Both the position numbers and the translations under genes were made by a program. Shown here in pieces: positions 7,119 to 12,601 of a stretch of DNA of 12,601 nt. Origin of the DNA: an uncultured Clostridia bacterium (GTDB lineage: Bacteria > Bacillota > Clostridia > Christensenellales > Borkfalkiaceae); NCBI GenBank assembly GCA_944372565.1, contig CALVZR010000054.1, positions 1 to 12,601 of the forward strand. Reading direction: 5' to 3'. The notes under the pieces are model-generated. The model saw only the letters and a program-made list of their open reading frames with translations. It did not search any database and was not told where the DNA came from. The first letter of the stretch is position 1. Every line of letters begins with the position of its first letter.

Positions 7119-8834
7119 GTGGTAAAAAAACAGACGCTCGTGCTCATCGCCGCCCTCGTGTGGACGGCGGCGGGCGCGAACATTTTGCGCATCGGCGTCG
7201 CCGCCGCCTTTTCGGTGCGGTGGGAATGGTGGATGATCCTCTCCGCCATAGCCGTGTTCGGGCTGTTTCTGGCGATGTTTCTGCGCATCGTCGTAAAGCA
7301 TCTGAAGCGCATTTACGGCTATGCGGAAAGAAAACACTGCTTTTTGAAATTTTTCGACGTCAAGGCGTATATCCTTATGGGCGTGATGATGACGGGGGGC
7401 ATTCTGCTCCGCACGCTGGGCGTCATCCCCGATATGTGCACGGCGATGTTCTACACGGGGCTCGGCGGCGCGCTCACCGCGGCGGGGCTGACCTTCGGCG
7501 CGGAATATTGCAAAAAACTTTTCTTGCGGAAGAAAGCCGAGGGGAAAAAGAAATTGGATAAAAAACTGTACGAAAATTACGTAAAGATCTTAAAAGAAGA
7601 ACTTCTGCCCGCCATGGGGTGCACCGAGCCCATCGCCGTCGCCTACGCGGCGGCGTGCGCGCGCGAACTTCTGGGCGCAACGCCGCATAAAGTGACGGTG
7701 GAGGCGAGCGGTAACATCGTGAAGAACGTGAAGAGCGTGGTCGTGCCGCATACGGGCGGACTGCGCGGCATCGAAGCCGCCGCGGCGGCGGGCGTCGTGG
7801 CGGGGGACGCTTCCAAAGAACTCGAAGTGCTTTCCTCCGTGAGCGAGGAAGAATGCGCCGCCATCGGGAAATTTTTGCAGGAGGCGGAGGTTTCCGCCGT
7901 GCTCATGGATACGCCGCGCGTGTTCGATCTGCGGGTGACGGCGGAGGGCGGCGGGCATACCGCCTCGGCGCGCATCGTGGATTTCCACACCAATCTCGCG
8001 GAAAAGACGCTGGACGGCGAAACGGTGTTTCAAAAACCCTTCGATCCCGAATGGAAGGAAGAGCTTACGGACAGGAGCTGTCTTTCGGTGGAAAACATCT
8101 TCCGTTTTGCCGAACAGGTGAACATAGAGGACGTGCGGGAGGTGCTTTCCCGCCAGATCGAATACAATATGGCCATCGCGGAGGAGGGGCTGAAAAACCC
8201 CTACGGCGCGAATATCGGCAAAGTGCTTTTGAAAAACGCGGGGGAGGACGTGCGCATCAGGGCGCGCGCCTACGCCGCTGCCGCGTCGGACGCCCGCATG
8301 AACGGCTGCGAAATGCCCGTCGTCATCGTTTCGGGCAGCGGCAATCAGGGCATCACGGCGAGCGTGCCCGTGGCGGTGTATGCCCGCGAAACGGGGGCGG
8401 ACGAGGAAAAACTTTTCCGCGCGCTCGCGCTTTCCGATCTCATCACTATCCACTTGAAAACGGGCATCGGCAGGCTTTCGGCGTACTGCGGGGCGGTTTC
8501 CGCGGGCGTGGGAGCGGGCGCGGGCATCGAATATCTCCGCGGCGGCGGGGCGGACGAGATCGCGCACACCGTGGTCAACGCCGTCGCCATCGCCTCGGGC
8601 ATCATCTGCGACGGGGCGAAGGCGTCCTGCGCGGCGAAGATCTCCCAGTCGGTGGAAGCGGGCATTCTGGGCTACGAAATGTACGAGGAAGGCAACGAAT
8701 TTTACGGCGGCGACGGCATCGTGACCAAGGGTGTGGAAAACACCATCAAAAACGTGGGACGGCTGGCGCGGGGCGGCATGGCGCAGACCGACAAGGAGAT
8801 CCTCGATATCATGCTGAGCTGCAAAAACTGTTGA
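7119..8834 (+). CDS. Membrane-anchored L-cysteine desulfidase-like protein (membrane domain fused to CyuA/YhaM, UPF0597)
   Basis: This 571-residue protein has two parts in one uninterrupted frame. Residues 1-131 hold four predicted membrane helices (about 6-30, 35-57, 83-100, 106-130), with HLKRIYGYAERK between the second and third. This resembles small stand-alone Firmicutes membrane proteins. A basic linker (132-149) leads to residues 146-571, a full-length UPF0597/CyuA (YhaM) enzyme beginning LYENYVKILKEELLPAMGCTEP. The family's characterised members are L-cysteine desulfidases, which turn cysteine into pyruvate, ammonia and sulfide with a [4Fe-4S] cluster. Candidate cluster ligands are C168 (MGCTEP), C457 (AYCGAVSAG) and C497 (IICDGAK). 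The 40-residue gap between the last two equals that I recall for the Methanocaldococcus enzyme. The GTG at 7119 is the first usable start after the upstream stop and has GGGGGAG at 7101-7107. Frame could also be entered at TTG 7554. Cysteine is the likely but unproven substrate. Confidence 0.85.
   Translation: MVKKQTLVLIAALVWTAAGANILRIGVAAAFSVRWEWWMILSAIAVFGLFLAMFLRIVVKHLKRIYGYAERKHCFLKFFDVKAYILMGVMMTGGILLRTLGVIPDMCTAMFYTGLGGALTAAGLTFGAEYCKKLFLRKKAEGKKKLDKKLYENYVKILKEELLPAMGCTEPIAVAYAAACARELLGATPHKVTVEASGNIVKNVKSVVVPHTGGLRGIEAAAAAGVVAGDASKELEVLSSVSEEECAAIGKFLQEAEVSAVLMDTPRVFDLRVTAEGGGHTASARIVDFHTNLAEKTLDGETVFQKPFDPEWKEELTDRSCLSVENIFRFAEQVNIEDVREVLSRQIEYNMAIAEEGLKNPYGANIGKVLLKNAGEDVRIRARAYAAAASDARMNGCEMPVVIVSGSGNQGITASVPVAVYARETGADEEKLFRALALSDLITIHLKTGIGRLSAYCGAVSAGVGAGAGIEYLRGGGADEIAHTVVNAVAIASGIICDGAKASCAAKISQSVEAGILGYEMYEEGNEFYGGDGIVTKGVENTIKNVGRLARGGMAQTDKEILDIMLSCKNC
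7539..7556 (+). promoter_or_regulatory. Possible internal translation start at the domain junction
   Basis: GAGGGGA (7539-7545) lies eight bases before an in-frame TTG (7554). This would start a protein at the exact usual N-terminus of stand-alone CyuA/YhaM enzymes (M-DKKLYENYV). The gene could therefore yield both a membrane-bound fusion and a soluble 426-residue enzyme. Purine-rich Lys/Glu codons can imitate a Shine-Dalgarno, so this is only a candidate. Confidence 0.35.
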
Positions 8835-8859
8835 CGAACTTTTGTGCGCGTGATACAAT
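8831..8859 (+). promoter_or_regulatory. Sigma-A promoter with extended -10, overlapping an upstream stop codon
   Basis: The -35 TTGACG (8831-8836) and -10 TACAAT (8854-8859) are separated by 17 bases, with TG one base before the -10 (TGATACAAT). Transcription should begin near 8866, giving a leader of about 24 bases. The TGA stop of the upstream gene (8832-8834) lies inside the -35. No terminator separates the operon from this promoter, so read-through from upstream may add to expression. Confidence 0.8.
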
Positions 8860-8889
8860 ATTTCCGGAACCGTAAAAGGAGGTTTATTT

Positions 8890-10053
8890 ATGGTGAAGAA
8901 AATTTTGGTGTTTTTAAGTGTGGCTCTTTTAAGTTGCACGGCGTTTTCGGCGTGCAGCCCGCGCGAACCGAATCCGGGCGGAGAAGGAGGCGGCGGGGTT
9001 ACGCCGCATTCCGTAACCGTGGAAGAGCCTTTCGGCGTGGAACTTTCCGCAAGCGTTTCTTCGGCGAGCGCGGGGGTGAACGTCGTCGTCACCGCGGAGC
9101 CCGCGGCGTGGCGCACGGTGGAATCCGTTTCCTGTAACGGCACGCCCTGCACGAAAAACGAAGACGGCACATATTCTTTCACGATGCCGGACGAAAACGT
9201 GACGGTCACGGCGGAAGTGAAAGATTCGGGGGAGGACGTCGATGAAGACGACGGCATGACCTGGGTGTTCGCCCCCTCCGAAATCGCTCCTTACGAATAC
9301 GGCGATCAGACGTTCGAGGTGGATTTCGGCTCTTCGCCCGTCAATATTTCGGCGAATGAGGACGACGGAATGCTCTATGCGAAAGTAACTTCCACCAACC
9401 CGGACGCGATCCCCGCCGAGGCAATTTCCAAAGTTGAGGATACGATAGGCGATTTTGAATCGACGTCCGGTTTTACGCAGGGCGCTACGTTTTCCGTAGA
9501 TCTTTCCAAAGTGTCTTTGGGCAGCACGACGCTGGTGTTCGAGGATACCGATCACGACCGCACGATCGCGAAATACGTTACCGTTACGGAATACGGGACC
9601 ATCGTTCCCGGAAACGTGCAGGCGGCGGAACTGGAGATCGAATACGATTTCAACGTTTCCCGCCCGGGATTTTCCGGCAATGTGGATCTCGATAAAGTGG
9701 TGATCATCGTAAATGTTTCCGATCAGGACTATATTTACGGAACGGATCCCGACAGCGGCTGTGTAAGATATCAGGAAGGGCGCTTCCTTTTGAGCAACGA
9801 CGGCGAAAAGAGCATGACGGTGAACCTCATCGAAGGGCACAGGTATATGATCACCGCGGCGGCATGGCAGTTTACGAACACTATGGACGACGAGGCGCAG
9901 GGCGGACTGACGCAGATCGCAAACGGCAGTTTCGTCATCGGCGACTATACCGGACCGGGCTTTGCCAATTCCATCGAAAAGGACGAAGACGGCCGCGCTT
10001 GGCTGAACGTTACGGATTTCACGCAGAAAATCAGCGTTTCGCTCGACCGCTGA
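8890..10053 (+). CDS. Secreted lipoprotein of unknown function with InlB-B-repeat-like domain
   Basis: This 387-residue exported protein has a lipoprotein signal (residues 1-21: KK, a hydrophobic core, FSA before Cys22), so it should be anchored on the outer face of the membrane. After a flexible Pro/Gly-rich spacer (23-37) comes one module (about 41-110) with NGTPCT then DGTYSFTMPDENVTVTAEV. This is typical of divergent InlB B-repeat-like modules on Firmicutes surface proteins. C83 and C87 in it could pair. An acidic linker (111-122) leads to a large beta-rich C-terminal region (123-387) that I do not recognise. It is acidic and lacks enzyme motifs I know. The start is fixed by AAAAGGAGGT (8874-8883). 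The gene has its own promoter and terminator and forms a single-gene unit. Binding or adhesion at the surface is a guess. Confidence 0.9.
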   Translation: MVKKILVFLSVALLSCTAFSACSPREPNPGGEGGGGVTPHSVTVEEPFGVELSASVSSASAGVNVVVTAEPAAWRTVESVSCNGTPCTKNEDGTYSFTMPDENVTVTAEVKDSGEDVDEDDGMTWVFAPSEIAPYEYGDQTFEVDFGSSPVNISANEDDGMLYAKVTSTNPDAIPAEAISKVEDTIGDFESTSGFTQGATFSVDLSKVSLGSTTLVFEDTDHDRTIAKYVTVTEYGTIVPGNVQAAELEIEYDFNVSRPGFSGNVDLDKVVIIVNVSDQDYIYGTDPDSGCVRYQEGRFLLSNDGEKSMTVNLIEGHRYMITAAAWQFTNTMDDEAQGGLTQIANGSFVIGDYTGPGFANSIEKDEDGRAWLNVTDFTQKISVSLDR

Positions 10054-10082
10054 CGCGATTGCGGAACGGAAACAAAAACACG

Positions 10083-10120
10083 CCGCCCGAAACGGAAATT
10101 TTCCGTTTCGGGCGGTTTTT
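10083..10120 (+). terminator. Strong intrinsic terminator of the lipoprotein gene
   Basis: CCGCCCGAAACGG (10083-10095) pairs perfectly with CCGTTTCGGGCGG (10103-10115). The A/T bases between extend the stem and leave a very small loop. TTTTT (10116-10120) follows at once. It begins 30 bases after the stop codon at 10053. It also shields the next promoter from read-through. Confidence 0.93.
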
Positions 10121-10174
10121 CGTTCCGCGGCAAAGCGGGCGGAAAAATCCGTTGCGGGAAATTCGTTTCCGCGG

Positions 10175-10203
10175 TTGACATTCGCCTGCGGCGCGGGTAT
10201 AAT
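10175..10203 (+). promoter_or_regulatory. Perfect-consensus sigma-A promoter of the SGNH hydrolase gene
   Basis: TTGACA (10175-10180) and TATAAT (10198-10203) both match the consensus in all six bases and are 17 bases apart. Transcription should start near 10210. Such a promoter is expected to be strong, and a repressor would be needed to control it; I see no clear operator over it. Confidence 0.88.
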
Positions 10204-10215
10204 GGGGGAGAAAGC

Positions 10216-10237
10216 CGCGGCGAAAACGCTCGCCGCG
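10216..10237 (+). promoter_or_regulatory. Hairpin in the 5' leader of the SGNH hydrolase mRNA
   Basis: CGCGGCGA (10216-10223) pairs exactly with TCGCCGCG (10230-10237) around a six-base loop. It lies within a few bases of the predicted transcript start and three bases before the Shine-Dalgarno AAGGAG (10241-10246). It could protect the 5' end or affect ribosome loading. No T-run follows, so it is not a terminator. Confidence 0.5.
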
Positions 10238-10253
10238 AACAAGGAGAACGAAG

Positions 10254-11270
10254 ATGATCTGGAATAATGCGCAGCTTTTCAATATAGACGAACTCGTGCC
10301 CGAAGAGGACGGTTTTTTTGCCCTGCGCAGGCTGAAGGACGCAAAGCAGACCTTTCCCGAGGACAATATCCTTTTTCAGAATAAAATGCCGCACGGCGCC
10401 GAACTGCGCTTCCGCCTGAACGGGGGGAAGGCAAAACTCGTTTGCCGCACGGCGAAGGGCGAGCGGGGCAGGGCGTTCGTGTATTTCGGGCGCGCGCTGC
10501 TCGGCGAATACGCCGTGGGCGATTCGCCCGCCGAAGTTTTCGCCGAAATGCCCGTGGAGCAAACCGTTTCCCGCATCGGGCGGGAAGGGGGTTCGCCGTT
10601 CGGCGAAAAAATCGTGCGCGTCGTGTTCGACGGGGCGCAGTTTGCCCTCGGTTCGCTCGAAGGGGATATTTCCCTGCCCGCCAAAGAAGATCTGCCCGCG
10701 GTGCGCGGCGTGGTGCACGGCTCATCCATCACGGCGGGCTATAATTCTCTCATTCCCGATCTCAGTTACGTGCGCGTGATGGAGCGCCTGCTGGGCGCGG
10801 AAATCGAAAATCTCGGCTTTGCGGGCGTGTGCCTCGCGGAAGACTGGATCGCCCGCCGCATCGCGGAGCGGGGGCATTACGATTTTATCGCCCTCGAATT
10901 CGGCGTGAACGTGATGTACCGCATCGGCGAAGAGGAGTTTGCCCGCCGCGTGCGCGCTTTTTTAAGTGAACTGAGAAAAGGAACGGACGCGCCCGTCTTT
11001 TGCACGGATTGTTTCACGTTCGCCTATGCGCAGTCCAAAATTCCCGATGAAAAATACCGCGCGTTCAAACGCGCGGTGCAAAATGCCGTTTCGGAATGCG
11101 GCGGAAAAAATAGTTATTACATAGACGGGGAAACGCTGCTCAAAGACTATCGGCACCTTTCCGCGGACGGCGTGCATCCCGACGTGTTCGGGCATATGGA
11201 AATCGGCTCCGCGTTCGCGGAAAAGATCGCGGCGCGCACGGGGCTCAAACTGCAAAAGCCCCTCTTTTAA
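10254..11270 (+). CDS. Two-domain SGNH/GDSL hydrolase (probable carbohydrate esterase)
   Basis: This 338-residue protein has no signal peptide, so it is probably cytoplasmic. Residues 1-145 are beta-rich (for example AELRFRLNGGKAKLVCRT and RAFVYFGRALLGEY) and resemble the small sandwich domain found before the catalytic domain in CE2-like and Lipase_GDSL_3-type esterases. Residues 148-338 carry the SGNH blocks: HGSSIT (155-160, nucleophile Ser158), NLGFAG (186-191, Gly for the oxyanion hole), EFGVN (215-219, Asn219) and the DGVH dyad (Asp305, His308). The start is set by AAGGAG seven bases upstream of ATG 10254. Family members remove acetyl or other acyl groups, often from sugars. A deacetylase role is suggested by the nearby glycan-type genes but is not proven. 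Its stop overlaps the convergent regulator's stop by four bases. Confidence 0.9.
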   Translation: MIWNNAQLFNIDELVPEEDGFFALRRLKDAKQTFPEDNILFQNKMPHGAELRFRLNGGKAKLVCRTAKGERGRAFVYFGRALLGEYAVGDSPAEVFAEMPVEQTVSRIGREGGSPFGEKIVRVVFDGAQFALGSLEGDISLPAKEDLPAVRGVVHGSSITAGYNSLIPDLSYVRVMERLLGAEIENLGFAGVCLAEDWIARRIAERGHYDFIALEFGVNVMYRIGEEEFARRVRAFLSELRKGTDAPVFCTDCFTFAYAQSKIPDEKYRAFKRAVQNAVSECGGKNSYYIDGETLLKDYRHLSADGVHPDVFGHMEIGSAFAEKIAARTGLKLQKPLF

Positions 11271-12109
11271 GCGCGGTCTTTGCGGTAGCGGCTGGGCGAA
11301 ACGCCGTATTTTTCCTTGAAAATATGGTTGAAATGGCTCAGGCTCGTGATGCCGATATCGTTGCTGATATCGAGGATCAGCCGGTTGGTGGAGCGCAGCA
11401 TGGTCGCCGCGGCGTCCAGCTTGATGTTCAGAAAATATTCGTGCATGGTCGTGCCCGTATATTGTTTGAACAGGCGGGAGAGCTGCATATGGCTGTAATT
11501 CGCGCCGCTCACGATCTGCGCGATGGTGCAGCCGAGATAGTCCTGCGAATTCATCTTCTTCACGATGGCGGCGATCTCGTCCGGGATCTGCACCCTGCCT
11601 TCGGCGGCGGGGAAACACAGCGTGTCCACGAAAAGGCTGGTGATGTAGAGGATGTGCGTGCGCAGCATCAGCATGTTCTCTTCCTTGGAAGAGTTCCACA
11701 TCAGCACGGATAAAAACCTGTCCGGAATATGGGCGAGGTCGGGCGTGAGGTGCTTTTCCAGAATGGGCGGCGCGGAGAGCGTTTCGAGCATGCGCGGCGA
11801 AAAGCCTTCGAGCAGTTTTTCGAGCGCGGGCGTGGTGATCTTCACGTTGAGGTGCGTGGGGCTCTTCTGCGGGTTGAGCTTGTTGTTCGGAATGGCGCGG
11901 ATGAGGTGGCGGTCGGTCGGGCGGATGATGAGCACGGAATTGGCGGGCACGTTGTAAGAAGCGCCGTTGATCACGTGTTCGATGTCGTATTTCACGTAAA
12001 CGAATTCCCAGTAATCGTGCGTGTGCAGATAGGGAAACTCGTAGTTGCAGTTGTAGCCTACGCTGTCGTCCCGGTATTCGAGCTGATCGCCGGATTTCAA
12101 TGTGAGCAT
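11267..12109 (-). CDS. AraC-family transcriptional regulator with cupin sensor domain
   Basis: This 280-residue regulator has an N-terminal cupin (about residues 1-90, with HTHDYWEF at 29-36 and VPANSVLIIRPTDRH at 54-68) that usually senses a sugar or related ligand. A helical linker follows. The C-terminal AraC/XylS domain (175-280) has two helix-turn-helix units, CTIAQIVSGANYSHMQLSRL (194-213) and DISNDIGITSLSHFNHIFKE (247-266), and ends in the family mark KYGVSPSRYRK. ATG 12109 is preferred because GGAGGG lies just before it on the minus strand. The longer frame to 12190 would place the start in the -35 of this gene's own promoter. It is divergent from the DUF4091 gene and convergent with the esterase, both likely targets. 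Ligand unknown. Confidence 0.93.
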   Translation of the reverse strand: MLTLKSGDQLEYRDDSVGYNCNYEFPYLHTHDYWEFVYVKYDIEHVINGASYNVPANSVLIIRPTDRHLIRAIPNNKLNPQKSPTHLNVKITTPALEKLLEGFSPRMLETLSAPPILEKHLTPDLAHIPDRFLSVLMWNSSKEENMLMLRTHILYITSLFVDTLCFPAAEGRVQIPDEIAAIVKKMNSQDYLGCTIAQIVSGANYSHMQLSRLFKQYTGTTMHEYFLNIKLDAAATMLRSTNRLILDISNDIGITSLSHFNHIFKEKYGVSPSRYRKDRA

Positions 12110-12160
12110 CTTTCCCTCCGTGCGCCGCCTTGCGGGCGCAATCGCAATTTTTTTGCACAT

Positions 12161-12190
12161 AGTATAGCACGGCGGGATAGGTTTCGTCAA
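12161..12190 (-). promoter_or_regulatory. Promoter of the AraC-family regulator
   Basis: On the minus strand TTGACG (12190-12185) and TATACT (12166-12161) are 18 bases apart, with TG one base before the -10 (TGCTATACT). Transcription should begin near 12154. This leaves a 45-base leader before ATG 12109 and excludes the upstream start at 12190. Confidence 0.78.
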
Positions 12191-12200
12191 TTAAACTTGC

Positions 12201-12250
12201 GATTTTTTAAAAATTTATAAATTTTATAATGTTATAAAAACAAATTTTTT
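12201..12250. promoter_or_regulatory. AT-rich palindromic block between divergent promoters (candidate operator / shared UP element)
   Basis: These 50 bases are almost pure A/T in a GC-rich setting. They hold a perfect 16-base palindrome, AAAATTTATAAATTTT (12210-12225), and three copies of TTATAA at 12215, 12224 and 12232 (steps of nine and eight bases). The block lies just upstream of the -35 elements of both the regulator and the DUF4091 gene, where UP elements and AraC operators are found. A/T tracts make short palindromes easily, so operator function is inference. Confidence 0.5.
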
Positions 12251-12264
12251 TGTGGGCAGACAGA

Positions 12265-12293
12265 AAGACAACGCCATTTTTGCGTGCTATAAT
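12265..12293 (+). promoter_or_regulatory. Promoter of the DUF4091 gene
   Basis: The -10 TATAAT (12288-12293) is perfect and extended by TG (TGCTATAAT). The -35 AAGACA (12265-12270, four of six matches) lies 17 bases before it. A weak -35 beside an AT-rich block is what an activator-dependent promoter would show. Transcription should start near 12300, giving a leader of about 60 bases. Confidence 0.75.
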
Positions 12294-12359
12294 AATGCCG
12301 TGCGGAGAAAAAAGGGCGGTTTTTGAAAGCGGATGCCCGCAAAAGCAGGGAGGAGAATT

Positions 12360-12601
12360 ATGCAAAATTGTGAATTTTTAACCGTGAGCAGCCTGGAAAA
12401 GGTGGGCTCTTCCGCCCGCCCGCAGCTTCTGGAAAGCGAAAACGTGATGCTGAAAAACGAAGTGCTTTCCTTTCAGATCGCCATGGCGAGCGGCGAATGG
12501 GACAGGCGTTTCGTGCACGTGAACGTGCGCGGCGACATCGCGAAGTACGTTGAAGTGCGCTATGCGGAGCTCGTGCCCGTTTCCATGCCGTCGAAGTACG
12601 A
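12360..12601 (+). CDS. N-terminal part of a DUF4091 (GH123-like) protein, runs off the window
   Basis: ATG 12360 follows GGGAGGAG (12348-12355), and the frame is open to the window end (80 full codons). There is no signal peptide. The visible part matches the start of DUF4091 proteins, which relate to glycoside hydrolase family 123: SSLEKV near residues 10-15, a helix-strand NEVLSFQIAMASGE (33-46), then strands FVHVNVRGD and VEVRYAELVPVSMPSKY. This is the N-terminal beta-sandwich; the catalytic barrel would lie beyond the window. The family is linked to hydrolysis of N-acetylgalactosamine or other glycans. Recognition rests on this pattern alone, so the product name is moderate in certainty. 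Its divergent AraC regulator fits a carbohydrate-induced gene. Confidence 0.65.
   Translation, partial: MQNCEFLTVSSLEKVGSSARPQLLESENVMLKNEVLSFQIAMASGEWDRRFVHVNVRGDIAKYVEVRYAELVPVSMPSKY

Noticed and set aside
7590..9257. Minus-strand open frame of 555 codons
   Set aside because: It is antisense to the desulfidase domain and the start of the lipoprotein gene, has no family features, and would run through a good plus-strand promoter.
12110..12190. Longer N-terminus for the AraC-family regulator (start at 12190)
   Set aside because: It would place the start codon inside the -35 of a good promoter for the same gene. ATG 12109 has GGAGGG just upstream and begins the cupin domain normally.
1..12601. 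CRISPR array, tRNA, rRNA, insertion sequence or attachment site
   Set aside because: I found no spaced direct repeats, cloverleaf, rRNA-like stretch, transposase or long inverted repeats anywhere in the window.

Overview
The window looks like chromosomal DNA from a Gram-positive, low-oxygen Firmicutes/Clostridia-type bacterium, possibly a gut lineage. The evidence is moderately high GC in the genes with AT-rich control regions, strong GGAGG-type ribosome binding sites, near-consensus sigma-A promoters, type II lipoprotein signals, and an enzyme family that carries an oxygen-labile iron-sulfur cluster. The lineage is inferred from style; there is no rRNA or other marker gene. I see no mobile element, CRISPR array, tRNA or rRNA.

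Region 1 (1-8834) is one long rightward run. It starts with the 3' end of an unidentified protein and a 220-residue protein that may be a divergent FMN split-barrel protein. A complete Opp/Dpp-type peptide ABC importer follows: lipoprotein binding protein, two permeases and two ATPases, joined by 1-base gaps, ATGA overlaps and a 17-base overlap. Two bases after the last ATPase comes a 571-codon gene. It fuses a four-helix membrane domain to a complete CyuA/YhaM (UPF0597, L-cysteine desulfidase-like) enzyme. The three cysteines expected to hold its [4Fe-4S] cluster are present, and a TTG with a good Shine-Dalgarno sits exactly at the domain junction. The simplest reading is an operon that imports peptides and degrades cysteine to pyruvate, ammonia and sulfide. 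The membrane fusion is the most unusual object in the window.

Region 2 (8831-10120) is a single-gene unit. A TTGACG-N17-TACAAT promoter overlaps the stop codon of the preceding gene. It drives a secreted lipoprotein of unknown function with an InlB-B-repeat-like domain, ended by a strong intrinsic terminator.

Region 3 (10175-12601) looks like carbohydrate metabolism. A perfect-consensus promoter drives a two-domain SGNH/GDSL esterase. A convergent AraC-family regulator overlaps its end by four bases. The regulator is divergently transcribed from the first 80 codons of a DUF4091 (GH123-like) protein. The regulator and the DUF4091 gene have facing-away promoters around an AT-rich, palindrome-containing block that may serve as operator and UP element for both.
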